A stretch of 33,580 nucleotides of DNA from Planctomycetia bacterium. Its GTDB lineage: Bacteria > Planctomycetota > MHYJ01 > WSZJ01. Below the pieces are notes generated by a model, which did not search any database, was not told the origin of the DNA, and saw only the letters and a list, made by a program, of their open reading frames with translations. Position numbers and translations under genes: made by a program. Positions 1 to 8,554 of the stretch are shown piece after piece (within the stretch, counting starts at the first letter, position 1; each line of letters starts with the position of its first letter). The stretch lies in contig JADLHC010000302.1 in NCBI GenBank assembly GCA_020849035.1, forward strand, positions 1 to 33,580, in the 5' to 3' direction.

Positions 1-143
1 GTGGACTTCCCGCACCCCGACGGCCCGATGAACGCCGTGACCTGCCGGGCGGGAATCTCGAGCGAGACGTTCTTGAGCGCGCGCTGGTCGCCGTACCAGG
101 CGTCGAGGTTGCGGATCGAGACGGAGGCGGCGTCGGTAGCCAT
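1..143 (-). CDS. pstB: Phosphate ABC transporter ATPase PstB (N-terminal part only)
   Basis: This is the ATP-hydrolysing subunit of the Pst high-affinity phosphate importer, acting on the cytoplasmic face of the inner membrane. Only the first 47 codons are in the window; the rest lies beyond the left edge. The visible protein starts [20 protein letters not shown], where the Tyr is the usual A-loop aromatic, and ends in a Walker A motif, GPSGCGKST. The ATG at 143-141 follows the pstA stop after 2 nt (TGATCATG), so translation is probably coupled. It is the last visible gene of the pstSCAB order. The identification rests on the Walker A motif, the A-loop and position after pstA. Confidence 0.93.
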   Translation of the reverse strand, partial: MATDAASVSIRNLDAWYGDQRALKNVSLEIPARQVTAFIGPSGCGKS

Positions 144-145
144 GA

Positions 146-1732
146 TCACAGAGCGGAGCCCCTGAAGCGCCTGCGGAGCCGGTTTCGGATGACGATGGCG
201 GCGAGGTTGAGACCGAGCACGAGGAGCAGGAGGACCATCGTGCTCGCGTACGTCATCGGTTTCGCCGCTTCCACGTTGGGCGACTGCATCGAGACGTCGT
301 AGATGTGGAACCCCAGGTGCGTGAACTTCCGGTCGAGGTGGAACCACGGAAACGCGGAGTCGACGATCGGCTGCGGGGCGAGCTTGACCGCCGCGCCGAG
401 GACCCTCAGCGGCGCGACCTCGCCCGCGCCCCGGCCCACCGCGAGGATCATGCCGGTGAGGATCCCGGGAAGCGCCTGCGGCAGGACGACGTGCCGGATC
501 GTCTGCCAGCGCGTGGCTCCCAGCGCGAGGGCCCCGTCCCGGAAGGCCTGCGGCACGGAGCGGAGCCCTTCCGTCGCCGCCACGATGACCACCGGCACGG
601 TCAGCAGCGCAAGCGTCAGCGCCCCCCACAGGATGCCGCCCGTCCCGAACGTCGGGTGGCCTCTTCCCGGGAAGAACGTGCGATCCAGGTTCGCGCCGAC
701 GGTATAGACGAAGAGGCCGAGGCCGAAGATGCCGAAGACGATGGAGGGGACGCCCGCGAGGTTGGCCATGGAGAGGCGGACGATGCGGAGCACCCAGCCG
801 TCGCGGGCGTACTCGTTGAGGTAGAGGGCGGCGACGACGCCCAGGGGCACGGCTGCGAGGGTCATGAGGGTGACGAGGAAGAGGGTTCCCATGATGACGG
901 GGAAGATGCCGCCCTCGGTGTTCGACTCCCTGGGTTTCGAGGTGAGGAACGTCCACGCGCCGGCGACGTAGTGCCGCACCCGCGAGGGCAGGCCCATGGC
1001 GTTGGGCTGCCATGCCCGCACGACGTCGATCGCGGCGGTCGTGGCGATGGTGCCGTCGGCCTGGAGCCAGTCGATCCGGATCGCCTTTCCGGCCTCCTCC
1101 AGCCCGACCCGTTTTGCCTCCAGCGCCGCCAGCCGCGCGGGGTCGCGCGTGGAATTCATGTCGTCGCGGACGGACTCGAGGGAGCGAGCAAGGGTGCTGC
1201 CGCGCTCGAGGGCCTCCTGGAGGGATGCGGCGCCCTGGACGGCGGAGAAGGTGCCGAAGAGCCTGCCGTACTCCGTCCGATCGAGGGCCCAGGCGTCGCG
1301 GGGAGCGGACTCGGAGAGGACGTCCGGGTCGTCGATCCACTGGAAGTCGTTCACGCCGTTGGCCTCGCGGCGCCCCGCGTAGACGAGGCGGCGGGCGACG
1401 CCCGTGGTTCTCCCGGGTTCGCGGCGCGCCCCGTGGTCGCGGATTTCGCCCAGGACGGGGGGGCCTCCGCGGCGCTCGATGCGGACGACGCGCGAGGGCC
1501 AGAACTGCCCGAACCCCTCGACGAGCGTGATCCCGAGGATGGCGACGAGCATCGTGGCGACGATGACGAGCCCCGCGGCGGTCGACCAGATCCACGCGCG
1601 GCCCTGCGGGCGCCCCTCGCCGCCGAAGACCGACCCGGGCGACGGCGTGGCGCCCGCGGGCGCCGCCGGCGGCTCCTGCGGCGGCTTCTCGGGGGCCTTT
1701 ACCGGCGCTTCCAGCACGCTAGATCCGTCCAT
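146..1732 (-). CDS. pstA: Phosphate ABC transporter permease PstA, long form
   Basis: Inner-membrane permease that pairs with PstC to form the phosphate channel. I start it at the ATG at 1732 ([10 protein letters not shown]), 528 aa, because GGAGGAAAT lies directly upstream; the longer ORF in the track has a low-complexity Ser/Pro extension that is only the pstC end read out of frame. The start overlaps the pstC stop by 14 bp. There is a Pro-rich cytoplasmic tail, a first membrane segment near residues 45-70, a periplasmic insert to about residue 265, then the permease core. The EAA loop reads [20 protein letters not shown] followed by [10 protein letters not shown], which contacts PstB. Ordinary PstA is about 280-300 aa; the large insert is the Pseudomonas-like form (DUF3333 type). 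Function is secure; the role of the insert is not known to me. Confidence 0.95.
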   Translation of the reverse strand: MDGSSVLEAPVKAPEKPPQEPPAAPAGATPSPGSVFGGEGRPQGRAWIWSTAAGLVIVATMLVAILGITLVEGFGQFWPSRVVRIERRGGPPVLGEIRDHGARREPGRTTGVARRLVYAGRREANGVNDFQWIDDPDVLSESAPRDAWALDRTEYGRLFGTFSAVQGAASLQEALERGSTLARSLESVRDDMNSTRDPARLAALEAKRVGLEEAGKAIRIDWLQADGTIATTAAIDVVRAWQPNAMGLPSRVRHYVAGAWTFLTSKPRESNTEGGIFPVIMGTLFLVTLMTLAAVPLGVVAALYLNEYARDGWVLRIVRLSMANLAGVPSIVFGIFGLGLFVYTVGANLDRTFFPGRGHPTFGTGGILWGALTLALLTVPVVIVAATEGLRSVPQAFRDGALALGATRWQTIRHVVLPQALPGILTGMILAVGRGAGEVAPLRVLGAAVKLAPQPIVDSAFPWFHLDRKFTHLGFHIYDVSMQSPNVEAAKPMTYASTMVLLLLVLGLNLAAIVIRNRLRRRFRGSAL

Positions 1733-3971
1733 ATTTCCTCCGCAGTCGCGTCCCGACGATTTCGGCGATCGTGTTGAGCACGGCGGTGAAGGCGAAGAGG
1801 AGGAGGCCGGTAAGGAAGAGGACACGGTAGAGGGAGCCGTCGACGGGGGCTTCGGGGATCTCGATGGCCATGGCGGCGGAGAGGGTGCGCATGCCGTTCC
1901 AGGGGGCAGGGTCGAGGATCGGGGTATTGCCTGCGGCCATGACGACGATCATGGTCTCGCCGGCGGCGCGGCCGAGGCCGAGGACGACGGCGGCGAAGAG
2001 GCCGGAGGCGGCTGCGGGGAGGACGACGTGGCGGACGGTCTGCCAGCGGGTGGCCCCGAGGGCGACGGCGGCGCTGGTCATGGAAGCGGGGACGTTGGCG
2101 ACGGCGTCTTCCGCGATGGTGAAGATCACGGGAATGACGGCGAACCCGAGGGCAACGCCGACGAGGAAGCCGTTGCGGATGTCGTACTGGACGTGGAGGG
2201 CTTCGAAGAGCCACTGGCGGAAGTCGCCGCGGAAGAGCATCCGTTCGACGGGGCCGTCGAGGGCGAAGGCCAGGAGGAGGGTGACGGCGAGCGAGAGGGC
2301 GGCGCCCGCGAGCTCGACGCCGGGACGGAGGCCGCCGGCCGTTGCGGGGAGGCGTGCGAAGCCCGCGACGACGCCGAGGAAGACCGGCGGGAGCAGGACG
2401 ACGCCGACGAGGACGGTGCAGAGGGAGCGCTCGAGGACGGGGGCGAGCCAGAGAGCGGCGATCATCCCGACGACGACGCTCGGAATGCCGGCCATGAGTT
2501 CGATGGAGGGCTTGGCCCAGGAGCGGAGGCGCGGGTGGGCGAAGCGCGCGACGTAAATGGCGGCGGCGAAGGCGACGGGGACGGAGAAGAGGAGCGCGTA
2601 GAGCGTTCCCTTGAGGGTGCCGGCGAAGAGGGGCCAGAGGGAGTACTTGGGCTCCGAGTCCTGGGTTCCGGAACTGGACTGCCAGACGAACTCCGGCCCG
2701 GCGTAGCTCTCGTACCAGAGGGGAGCCAGCAGGGCGGAGGCCGAGACGTCCGGATGGGGATCGCGGATGGACCAGGTCCTGAGCCGGTCGGACCACGCGG
2801 CAATCCCGGTCCCCGCCGCGTCGAAAGCGAGGGAGGAGGTCGGCCGAGGCGCGGACGCCTCGATCCGCAGCGTGCGGCGCCCCGTCGTGGCGTGATAGGT
2901 CGAGACGCCTCCGAGCACGTCGGCCACGGCGAAGGACTTGTTCCTCCCGGAGACGGCGATGCAGGCCGCGGGAGCGGGCAACGGCGGGAACGAACGCGAG
3001 GAGATGAACCGATGTCCGCCGGGCCCGATCGTCAGGGCCCCGCCGCGGACGACGTGCTTTGCATGGTCCCGATCCGGGACGACCACGCTTCCCCCCGCGG
3101 GGATCGAGTCCCCGAGGACGGAGGCGGCGGAGCCGCCCGAGTTCGTGATCGTGATGTGCCTCACGCGCATCCAGCCCGCGACGGAGCCGCGGCTGTCCGC
3201 GGCGAGGAGCGTCTCGTCGCCGAGGAGGAACGCCACGGCCGCCCACGGCGCCGGCCCGGCCGGCAGCGTCGGCATGAGCCCCGGCTCGGAAACGTCCTCG
3301 ACGTTCCAGAGCTGAAGCTCGCCGTTCTCGAGCGCGGCGGCGAGCGTGTGGCCCGAGGAGGAGAGGGCGATGGCGGCAATGCCGGGCGTGGGGATCGCCG
3401 TGTCGGCGGACCCGGCCAGGCCGGCGAGGCCGCAGATGGAGACCTTCCCGTCCCGGAGAACGGCGAGTCGCGCATGCCCTTCCGAGTCGCGCGCGGCGGC
3501 GACCCTGCCACCGGCACCCTGGGCCGTCTCGAGAACGTCCAGCACGGCGCCCGCGATGGCGCCTCCCGGCGCCTTCTCGACCCGCACGAGTGCGAACCGC
3601 CCGTCGGTGAACAGGATTCCCGTGGCCCTTGCCGTCGGCACCTGCACCGCGGCTGCCGGAACCGCGCCGGCCAGCCCCGGCAGGGCGATGCGCTCCGCCT
3701 TTTCGTCCGCGCCGGGGAGCCAGGCCCCTTCCCGGGTCACCCACCACGGCGCCGGCGCGCCCTCCACGAAGTCCACCCCGAGGCACGGCCAGTCGGACGC
3801 AATCGAGGCCGCGGCCGAAGCGCGCGCGGGGATGAACAGGGGGACCGCGACGGTGAACAGGAATACCAGGATCCCCAGGACGCACGCGACGATCAGGATC
3901 CCCCCGGCGGGAATCAGCTTCGCGGCGACCCGGTCGATGACGACGGCCTTCAGATTCGGCTGATGCGCCAT
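1719..3971 (-). CDS. pstC: Phosphate ABC transporter permease PstC with large periplasmic propeller-like domain
   Basis: Second permease of the Pst importer, 750 aa against about 320 aa for the E. coli form. One membrane helix (about residues 20-45, GGILIVACVLGILVFLFTVA) is followed by some 400 residues outside the membrane with repeated WD40-like blades, for example ENGELQLWNVED and AADSRGSVAGW. The permease core begins around LKGTLYALLFSVPVAFAAAI and carries the EAA motif [16 protein letters not shown], nearly identical to that of PstA. Such long PstC proteins occur in Pseudomonas and relatives, so the domain is a family variant rather than a fusion unique to this genome. The start ATG at 3971 lies 49 nt after the pstS stop; I see no strong Shine-Dalgarno sequence in front of it. 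Confidence 0.94.
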   Translation of the reverse strand: MAHQPNLKAVVIDRVAAKLIPAGGILIVACVLGILVFLFTVAVPLFIPARASAAASIASDWPCLGVDFVEGAPAPWWVTREGAWLPGADEKAERIALPGLAGAVPAAAVQVPTARATGILFTDGRFALVRVEKAPGGAIAGAVLDVLETAQGAGGRVAAARDSEGHARLAVLRDGKVSICGLAGLAGSADTAIPTPGIAAIALSSSGHTLAAALENGELQLWNVEDVSEPGLMPTLPAGPAPWAAVAFLLGDETLLAADSRGSVAGWMRVRHITITNSGGSAASVLGDSIPAGGSVVVPDRDHAKHVVRGGALTIGPGGHRFISSRSFPPLPAPAACIAVSGRNKSFAVADVLGGVSTYHATTGRRTLRIEASAPRPTSSLAFDAAGTGIAAWSDRLRTWSIRDPHPDVSASALLAPLWYESYAGPEFVWQSSSGTQDSEPKYSLWPLFAGTLKGTLYALLFSVPVAFAAAIYVARFAHPRLRSWAKPSIELMAGIPSVVVGMIAALWLAPVLERSLCTVLVGVVLLPPVFLGVVAGFARLPATAGGLRPGVELAGAALSLAVTLLLAFALDGPVERMLFRGDFRQWLFEALHVQYDIRNGFLVGVALGFAVIPVIFTIAEDAVANVPASMTSAAVALGATRWQTVRHVVLPAAASGLFAAVVLGLGRAAGETMIVVMAAGNTPILDPAPWNGMRTLSAAMAIEIPEAPVDGSLYRVLFLTGLLLFAFTAVLNTIAEIVGTRLRRKYGRI

Positions 3972-3984
3972 GGTGAAGACGCCC

Positions 3985-4019
3985 GGAGGACCGGGTCGAC
4001 CCCGGCCCCCCGGGCCTCC
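3985..4019 (-). promoter_or_regulatory. GC-rich stem-loop between pstS and pstC
   Basis: Immediately after the pstS stop the minus strand can fold as CCGGG-GTCGA-CCCGG, with flanking GGAGG and CCTCC arms able to pair outside it. No T-tract follows, so it is not a standard intrinsic terminator. Stem-loops placed just after a binding-protein gene often protect the upstream mRNA or reduce read-through, giving more binding protein than permease. That role is inferred from position here. Confidence 0.4.
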
Positions 4020-4020
4020 G

Positions 4021-5007
4021 TTACTTCGTTTCCAGCTTCAGCAGTTCCTTCTTCACCAGCGCTGGCGTCAGCGGCATGTACCCGTCCTTCACCACGATCT
4101 CCTGCCCTTCCTTCGACAGCACGAATCTCACGAATTCCCGCACCACCGGGTCCATTCCCTTCCCCGGCGCGTTCTCGACGTAGAGGATCAGGAAGCGCGC
4201 GAGCGGGTACTTCCCGGAGAGGGAGTTCTCGTACGTCGGCTTGAAGACCGTTCCGCCGAACGACTTCGCCAGCGGCACGGCGCGCACGCCGGGGGTGAGA
4301 TAACCGATGCCTCCGTAACCTATGCCGTACAGGTCCTCCGCAACGCCCTGGACGACGGCCGCCGTCCCCGGCTGCTCCTTCACGTTCGACTTGAAGTCGC
4401 CCTTGTAGAGGGCGTGCTCCTTGAAGTACCCGTAGGTGCCGCTGGCGCTGTTGCGGCCGTACAGCGAGATGGGCTTGTTCTCCCAGTCGCCCTTGAGGCC
4501 CAGCTGGCCCCAGGTCGTGATGTCCTCGTGATACCCGCCCTTCCGCGTCTTGGAGAAGATCGCGTCGATCAGCTCCAGGGTCAGGTTCTGCAGGGGGTTG
4601 TCCTTGTGGACGACGATGGCGAGGGCGTCGATCGCCATGTTGACGCCCGTCGGCTGGTAGCCCCACTTGCTCGAGACGGAGTCGAGTTCCTCCGGCTTCA
4701 TCGGCCGGCTCATCGGGCCGACGTTCGCCGTGCGTCCGGCCAGCGCGGGCGGCGCGGTCGCGGATCCCTTCCCCTCGACGCTGACGTTGACTTCCGGGTA
4801 GACCTTCTTGAACCCCTCGCCCCACAGGGTATCGAGGTTCACGCAGGAGTCGGACCCGATGATGTTGATGTTCCCCTTGATCCCCTCGACCTTCGAGTAC
4901 GCGGGGATGGCGGGATCCACGGACAGTGTGCTGTCGGCGACCACCGTGAGCGCGAGGGCCGCGCTGCCGGCAAGCGCCGTCGCCCAGAAACGACCGTTCC
5001 AGTTCAT
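4021..5007 (-). CDS. pstS: Phosphate ABC transporter substrate-binding protein PstS
   Basis: Periplasmic phosphate-binding protein that delivers phosphate to PstCA; 328 aa, the usual family length. An N-terminal export signal is visible (short basic part, then ATALAGSAALALTVVA). The mature part has the binding-protein pattern: IIGSDSC near residues 50-56 for the first phosphate-binding loop, the SATAPPALAG loop, and GRNSASGTYGYFKEHAL, which matches the RxSxSGT phosphate loop of the family. The ATG at 5007 is preceded by AAGGAG at good spacing. It is first in the pst operon; the 71 bp before it hold the repeated GGTTAA-like elements listed separately. Confidence 0.95.
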   Translation of the reverse strand: MNWNGRFWATALAGSAALALTVVADSTLSVDPAIPAYSKVEGIKGNINIIGSDSCVNLDTLWGEGFKKVYPEVNVSVEGKGSATAPPALAGRTANVGPMSRPMKPEELDSVSSKWGYQPTGVNMAIDALAIVVHKDNPLQNLTLELIDAIFSKTRKGGYHEDITTWGQLGLKGDWENKPISLYGRNSASGTYGYFKEHALYKGDFKSNVKEQPGTAAVVQGVAEDLYGIGYGGIGYLTPGVRAVPLAKSFGGTVFKPTYENSLSGKYPLARFLILYVENAPGKGMDPVVREFVRFVLSKEGQEIVVKDGYMPLTPALVKKELLKLETK

Positions 5008-5041
5008 CGGACACTCCTTTCCGTTGGTTGTTGGCCGGAAC

Positions 5042-5083
5042 GGTAGGAGGACGGGTTAAAGGCCCGATGAGGGCGCGGTTAAG
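5042..5083 (-). promoter_or_regulatory. Possible Pho-box-like repeats upstream of pstS
   Basis: On the minus strand, related hexamers recur about every 11-12 bp: TTAACC (plus 5077-5082), TCATCG (near 5065), TTAACC (5054-5059) and CTACC (near 5042). About one helical turn between direct repeats is the geometry of PhoB/PhoP sites, and pst operons are classic targets. The match to any published Pho-box consensus is loose and the second and fourth units are weak, so this is a suggestion only. The block overlaps the stop codon of the upstream DUF2238 gene. Confidence 0.35.
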
Positions 5084-5723
5084 GTCCCGTAAATTCCGGG
5101 CCCGCGCCGGCGCCCCCGGGCGGACCGAGTTGCCTGTCGTGCAGCCGTGCCAGCGCGACCTGCGCGCACAGCGCCCCCGTAAGCGCCAGGAACATGTCCC
5201 ATTGCGAATCCCACACGTCTCCCTGGGTCCCCAGGAACGCCTCCGCCGCTTCCCCCGTCGCCACCGCCGTCCACCACTCGATCAGCTCGTAGAACGCGCT
5301 GAACGCGAGGCAGACCGAGGTCACCAGCGCGAACAGCCACTTTCCCTGCCGCAGCGGCGACGTCCGCAGCAGCACCTCCCGCGCCAGGATCGCCGGCACG
5401 AACCCCTGCGCGAAATGACCGAGCCGGTCGTAGTGGTTGCGCGCCAGCCCCAGCGCGTCCCGCACCCAGAACCCCGCCGGCACCTCCGCATAGGTGTACT
5501 TCCCGCCCACCATCAGGATCACCCCGTGCAGGAACAGCAGCACGGTGAGCAGCGGCGTGAGCGGGAAGCGCTTCCGCGTCGTCACGAGGACCGGCGCGGC
5601 GATGAGGACGGGGAGGACCTCGAGGAACCAGGTGAAGCGGTCCTTCGGGGAGACGCCGGACCAGGCGAGGACCACGAGGGTCGCGACGAGGACGGCGACG
5701 GGCAGGCGGGGACTCTGCTTCAC
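5079..5723 (-). CDS. DUF2238 / YjdF-like integral membrane protein
   Basis: An inner-membrane protein of about 214 aa with several hydrophobic segments (LPVAVLVATLVVLAW, VLPVLIAAPVLV, LLTVLLFLHGVILMVGG, and two more). It carries conserved-looking polar motifs of the DUF2238 family between helices: NHYDRLGHFAQGF and AFYELIEWW, followed by GDVWDSQWDM. The function of this family is unknown to me. I prefer the GTG at 5723 (VKQSPRLPVAVLV), because a TAGCAT box lies 8 nt upstream and the first helix follows at once. The ATG at 5756 would add 11 residues and overlap the start codon of the divergent gene in a shared CATG. It lies upstream of pstS in the same direction, with no clear terminator between them. 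Confidence 0.8.
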   Translation of the reverse strand: MKQSPRLPVAVLVATLVVLAWSGVSPKDRFTWFLEVLPVLIAAPVLVTTRKRFPLTPLLTVLLFLHGVILMVGGKYTYAEVPAGFWVRDALGLARNHYDRLGHFAQGFVPAILAREVLLRTSPLRQGKWLFALVTSVCLAFSAFYELIEWWTAVATGEAAEAFLGTQGDVWDSQWDMFLALTGALCAQVALARLHDRQLGPPGGAGAGPEFTGP

Positions 5724-5731
5724 GCGGGGGA

Positions 5732-5747
5732 ATGCTATCCGTAGACT
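5732..5747. promoter_or_regulatory. Divergent -10 boxes, both close to start codons
   Basis: Plus strand: TAGACT at 5742-5747, 7 nt before the ATG at 5755. Minus strand: TAGCAT (plus 5732-5737), 8 nt before the GTG at 5723. A -10 box ending 6-8 nt before the start codon would put transcription start at or next to the first codon, i.e. leaderless mRNA. No clear -35 element is visible on either side. Confidence 0.45.
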
Positions 5748-5754
5748 TTCCCGC

Positions 5755-7623
5755 ATGAGCGGGAAATGGGACGAGCGGTTCCGGGCGCGGCTGGTGACGC
5801 CGGCGCAGGCGGTGGCGTGCGTGAAGCGCGGGTCGCGGGTGTTCGTGGGGTCGGGGTGCGCGGAGCCGGTGCTGCTGGTGGGGGCGCTGGGGGCGCGGCC
5901 GGACCTGGAGGACGTCGAGGTCCTGCACATCATGACGGTGGGGCACGCGCCGTACGCGAAGGCGGAGGCGACGCGGCGGTTCCGGGCGAACGCGTTCTTC
6001 ATCGGCTCGAATGTCCGGGACGCGGTGGCGCACGGGGCGGCGGACTACACGCCGATCTTCCTCTCGGAGATCCCGGGGCTGTTCCGGTCGCGGCGGGCGA
6101 GGATCGACGTCGCGCTCGTGTCCACGACGCTGCCGGACGCGCACGGGTTCGTGTCGCTGGGGGTGTCGGTGGACGTGGTGAAGGCGGCGGTCGAGTCGGC
6201 GGACGTCGTCGTCGCCGAGGTGAACCCGACGATGCCGCGCACGCACGGAGCCTCGTTCGTGCACGTCTCGGACGTCGACATGTTCGTGCGGAACGACACG
6301 CCGATTCTCGAGTCCGCCCCGGAGAAACCCGGTCCGACCGGCCTCCAGATCGGGCGCTTCTGCGCCAGCCTCATCGAGAACGGCGCCACGCTCCAGATGG
6401 GGATCGGCGAGATCCCCAACGCCGTGCTGGCGAACCTCGGGGACAAGCAGGACATCGGGGTCCACACGGAGATGTTCTCGGACGGCATCATCGAGCTGAT
6501 CGAGAACGGCGTCGTGACGGGGAAGCGAAAGACGCTGCATCCCCGCAAGGTCGTGACGTCATTCTGCAAGGGGTCGCGGCGGCTGTACGACTACGTGCAC
6601 GACAACCCGTTCTTCGAGTTCCTGCCGACGGAGTTCGTGAACGACCCGTTCGTGATCGCGCGCAACGACCGCATGGTGTCGGTCAACTCCGCGCTGCAGG
6701 TGGACCTGACGGGACAGGTGTGCGCGGACTCGATCGGGACGCGGTTCTACTCCGGGATCGGCGGGCAGGTGGACTTCATCCGCGGCGCCGCGCGCTCGGC
6801 CGGCGGGCGCAGCATCATCGCGATCGAGTCGACGGCGAAGGGCGGGACGCTCTCGCGCATCGTGCCGACGCTGGCGGAGGGCGCCGGGGTGGTGACGACC
6901 CGCGGCGACGTCCACACCGTCGTCACCGAGTACGGGATCGCCGAGCTCAAGGGGCGCTCCGTCCGCGAGAGGGCGCTGTCCCTCATCAGCATCGCGCACC
7001 CCGACTTCCGCGGCGAGCTCCTCGCCGCCGCGCGCAAGCGCTGCCTCGTCGCGGCCGACCAGGTGCCGTGGCCCGAGAAGGGCCGCCCGTACCCCGTCGA
7101 GCTGGAGGCGCGCGAGCGCTTCGGCGACGCGGAGGTCTTCTTCCGCCCGCTGCGTCCCGCCGACGAGCGCCTGTTGCGGGAGTTCTTCTATTCGCACTCC
7201 CCGGAGACGATCTACCAGCGCTACGGGGCGCCGCTGAAGTCGCTCACGCCGCAGCAGATCCAGGACCAGTGCGCGCTGGACTACGACGCCGAGATGGCGT
7301 TGGCGGGGATCGTGCGGGACGGGGAGGGGGAGCGCATCGTCGCCCTCGGCCGGTACGAGCTGGACCGCGCGACGGGGATGGCCGAGATCACCTTCACCGT
7401 CGGCGAGACCCTCCAGGGGCGGGGCGTCGGCACCTGGCTCTTCCAGCGCCTCATTCGCGTCGCCCGCGACCGCGGGATCCGCGGGTTCACGGGCACGGTG
7501 CTGGCCGGGAACGCGCGCATGCTCGGGATCTTCCACAAGAGCGGCCAGCCGGTGGAGTCGAGGCTGGAGGACGGGAAGTACCGTGTGGTGGTGCGGTTCG
7601 CGGGGGAGGGGGCGCCGGCGTGA
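5755..7623 (+). CDS. Acetyl-CoA hydrolase/CoA-transferase family protein fused to a GNAT domain
   Basis: A 622-aa cytoplasmic fusion. Residues 1 to about 430 match the acetyl-CoA hydrolase / 4-hydroxybutyrate CoA-transferase family: ATLQMGIGEIPNAVLANL and GVHTEMFSDGIIEL (where I expect the acid residue forming the CoA thioester intermediate), then FYSGIGGQVDFIRGA and GVVTTRGDVHTVVTEYG in the second half. From about residue 455 to the end there is a GNAT acetyltransferase fold starting FFRPLRPADERLL and containing the acetyl-CoA loop QGRGVGTWLF. This arrangement is known in other bacteria; the natural substrate is not evident. One possibility is that the GNAT part acetylates proteins in response to acyl-CoA, but that is inference. 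I start at ATG 5755 because of the TAGACT box 7 nt upstream; the longer ORF reads back through the divergent gene. Confidence 0.9.
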   Translation: MSGKWDERFRARLVTPAQAVACVKRGSRVFVGSGCAEPVLLVGALGARPDLEDVEVLHIMTVGHAPYAKAEATRRFRANAFFIGSNVRDAVAHGAADYTPIFLSEIPGLFRSRRARIDVALVSTTLPDAHGFVSLGVSVDVVKAAVESADVVVAEVNPTMPRTHGASFVHVSDVDMFVRNDTPILESAPEKPGPTGLQIGRFCASLIENGATLQMGIGEIPNAVLANLGDKQDIGVHTEMFSDGIIELIENGVVTGKRKTLHPRKVVTSFCKGSRRLYDYVHDNPFFEFLPTEFVNDPFVIARNDRMVSVNSALQVDLTGQVCADSIGTRFYSGIGGQVDFIRGAARSAGGRSIIAIESTAKGGTLSRIVPTLAEGAGVVTTRGDVHTVVTEYGIAELKGRSVRERALSLISIAHPDFRGELLAAARKRCLVAADQVPWPEKGRPYPVELEARERFGDAEVFFRPLRPADERLLREFFYSHSPETIYQRYGAPLKSLTPQQIQDQCALDYDAEMALAGIVRDGEGERIVALGRYELDRATGMAEITFTVGETLQGRGVGTWLFQRLIRVARDRGIRGFTGTVLAGNARMLGIFHKSGQPVESRLEDGKYRVVVRFAGEGAPA

Positions 7624-7693
7624 CGACGGACTTCTCCCCGCGGCGGCGCGCCTCTGCTAGATTCCGGCGGTCCCGATCGAGGGAGGTGGGTGG

Positions 7694-8554
7694 ATGAAGC
7701 ACGTTCTGCCGGTGATGGCGCTTGCGCTGGCCTTCGCGCTGGCCGGGGAAGCGCGGGCGCAGCTCGTCACGGAGGACGCGGGGGTGATCCCGGAGGATTC
7801 CCCGCTCGCCCGGCTGACGATCCGCGGGAGCCGGTGGCGGCACGTGGACGAGGTGCAGGCGGTCGGCGAGTTCCGGCTCGCGTTCCACGAGCGCTTCGAG
7901 GGCGCGGCGTTCCTGCCGCTGATCGGGCGGAAGTTCGACCTGGGATCGGAGCACGAGCGGATCGGCGGGCTGGGGGACGTGGCGATCCAGGGGAAGGTGA
8001 ACATTCTCCGCGAGGACACGGCGAAGCACGGGATCCGCGCGGCGGTCTTCGGGCGGATCGAGTTCCCGACGGGGGAGTGGGACGACACGCTCGAGGATTC
8101 CGACGTGGCGTACACGCGCAAGCTCCAGCTCGGCAGCGGGACGTTCGACTTCCGGCTCGGCGCCGCGTTCTCGTACTCGTCCGGGCGGCACCTCGTCGCG
8201 CTGGACGCCTGGGGACAGGCCAGCACGTCGCGCGACGACGTCTCCCCCGGGCCGATCATCCGCGCCGACGCCGGCTACTGGTTCCGGCTGGTCCCCGGCG
8301 AGACCGCGCCCGAGGGGAGCAGCCTCGAGCTGCGCATCGGCCTCGAGGGCTGGTACTTCCACCGCTACCACACCCGCGGCGAGGACCTCGACGACAGCGC
8401 CGACCAGGTCTGGGTCGCCCCGGGCGTGAGATTCCAGGTGACAAAGTGGCTCGTGCTGGAAGCGAGCTGCGGCTTCAACCTGGCCGACAGCGCGGACGAC
8501 GAGTACGGGCGGGCGCAGGTGACGGGGTACGTCGCGGGCCGCATCAACTTCTAG
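7694..8554 (+). CDS. Predicted outer-membrane beta-barrel protein
   Basis: A 286-aa exported protein. The signal peptide is clear (KHVLPVMALALAFALAGEARA, probable cut after ARA). The rest is made of alternating polar and hydrophobic stretches with repeated amphipathic strands (VQAVGEFRLAFHERF, AAVFGRIEFPTGEW, FDFRLGAAFSYS, VTGYVAGRINF) and ends in Phe, the usual C-terminal signal for outer-membrane insertion. The FPTGEW and strand pattern recalls MetA-pathway-like or transporter-like barrels, but I cannot name a substrate. A TAGATT box lies at 7658-7663 and GGGAGGTGG precedes the ATG, so this gene has a normal leader. Its stop codon shares the sequence CTAG with the stop of the convergent SCP2-like gene. 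Confidence 0.75.
   Translation: MKHVLPVMALALAFALAGEARAQLVTEDAGVIPEDSPLARLTIRGSRWRHVDEVQAVGEFRLAFHERFEGAAFLPLIGRKFDLGSEHERIGGLGDVAIQGKVNILREDTAKHGIRAAVFGRIEFPTGEWDDTLEDSDVAYTRKLQLGSGTFDFRLGAAFSYSSGRHLVALDAWGQASTSRDDVSPGPIIRADAGYWFRLVPGETAPEGSSLELRIGLEGWYFHRYHTRGEDLDDSADQVWVAPGVRFQVTKWLVLEASCGFNLADSADDEYGRAQVTGYVAGRINF

Noticed and set aside
1404-4244. 946-aa plus-strand ORF over the pst genes
   Set aside because: It is a shadow of pstA/pstC: very rich in Gly, Glu, Asp and Arg with no domain pattern, and it lies antisense to clear permease genes.
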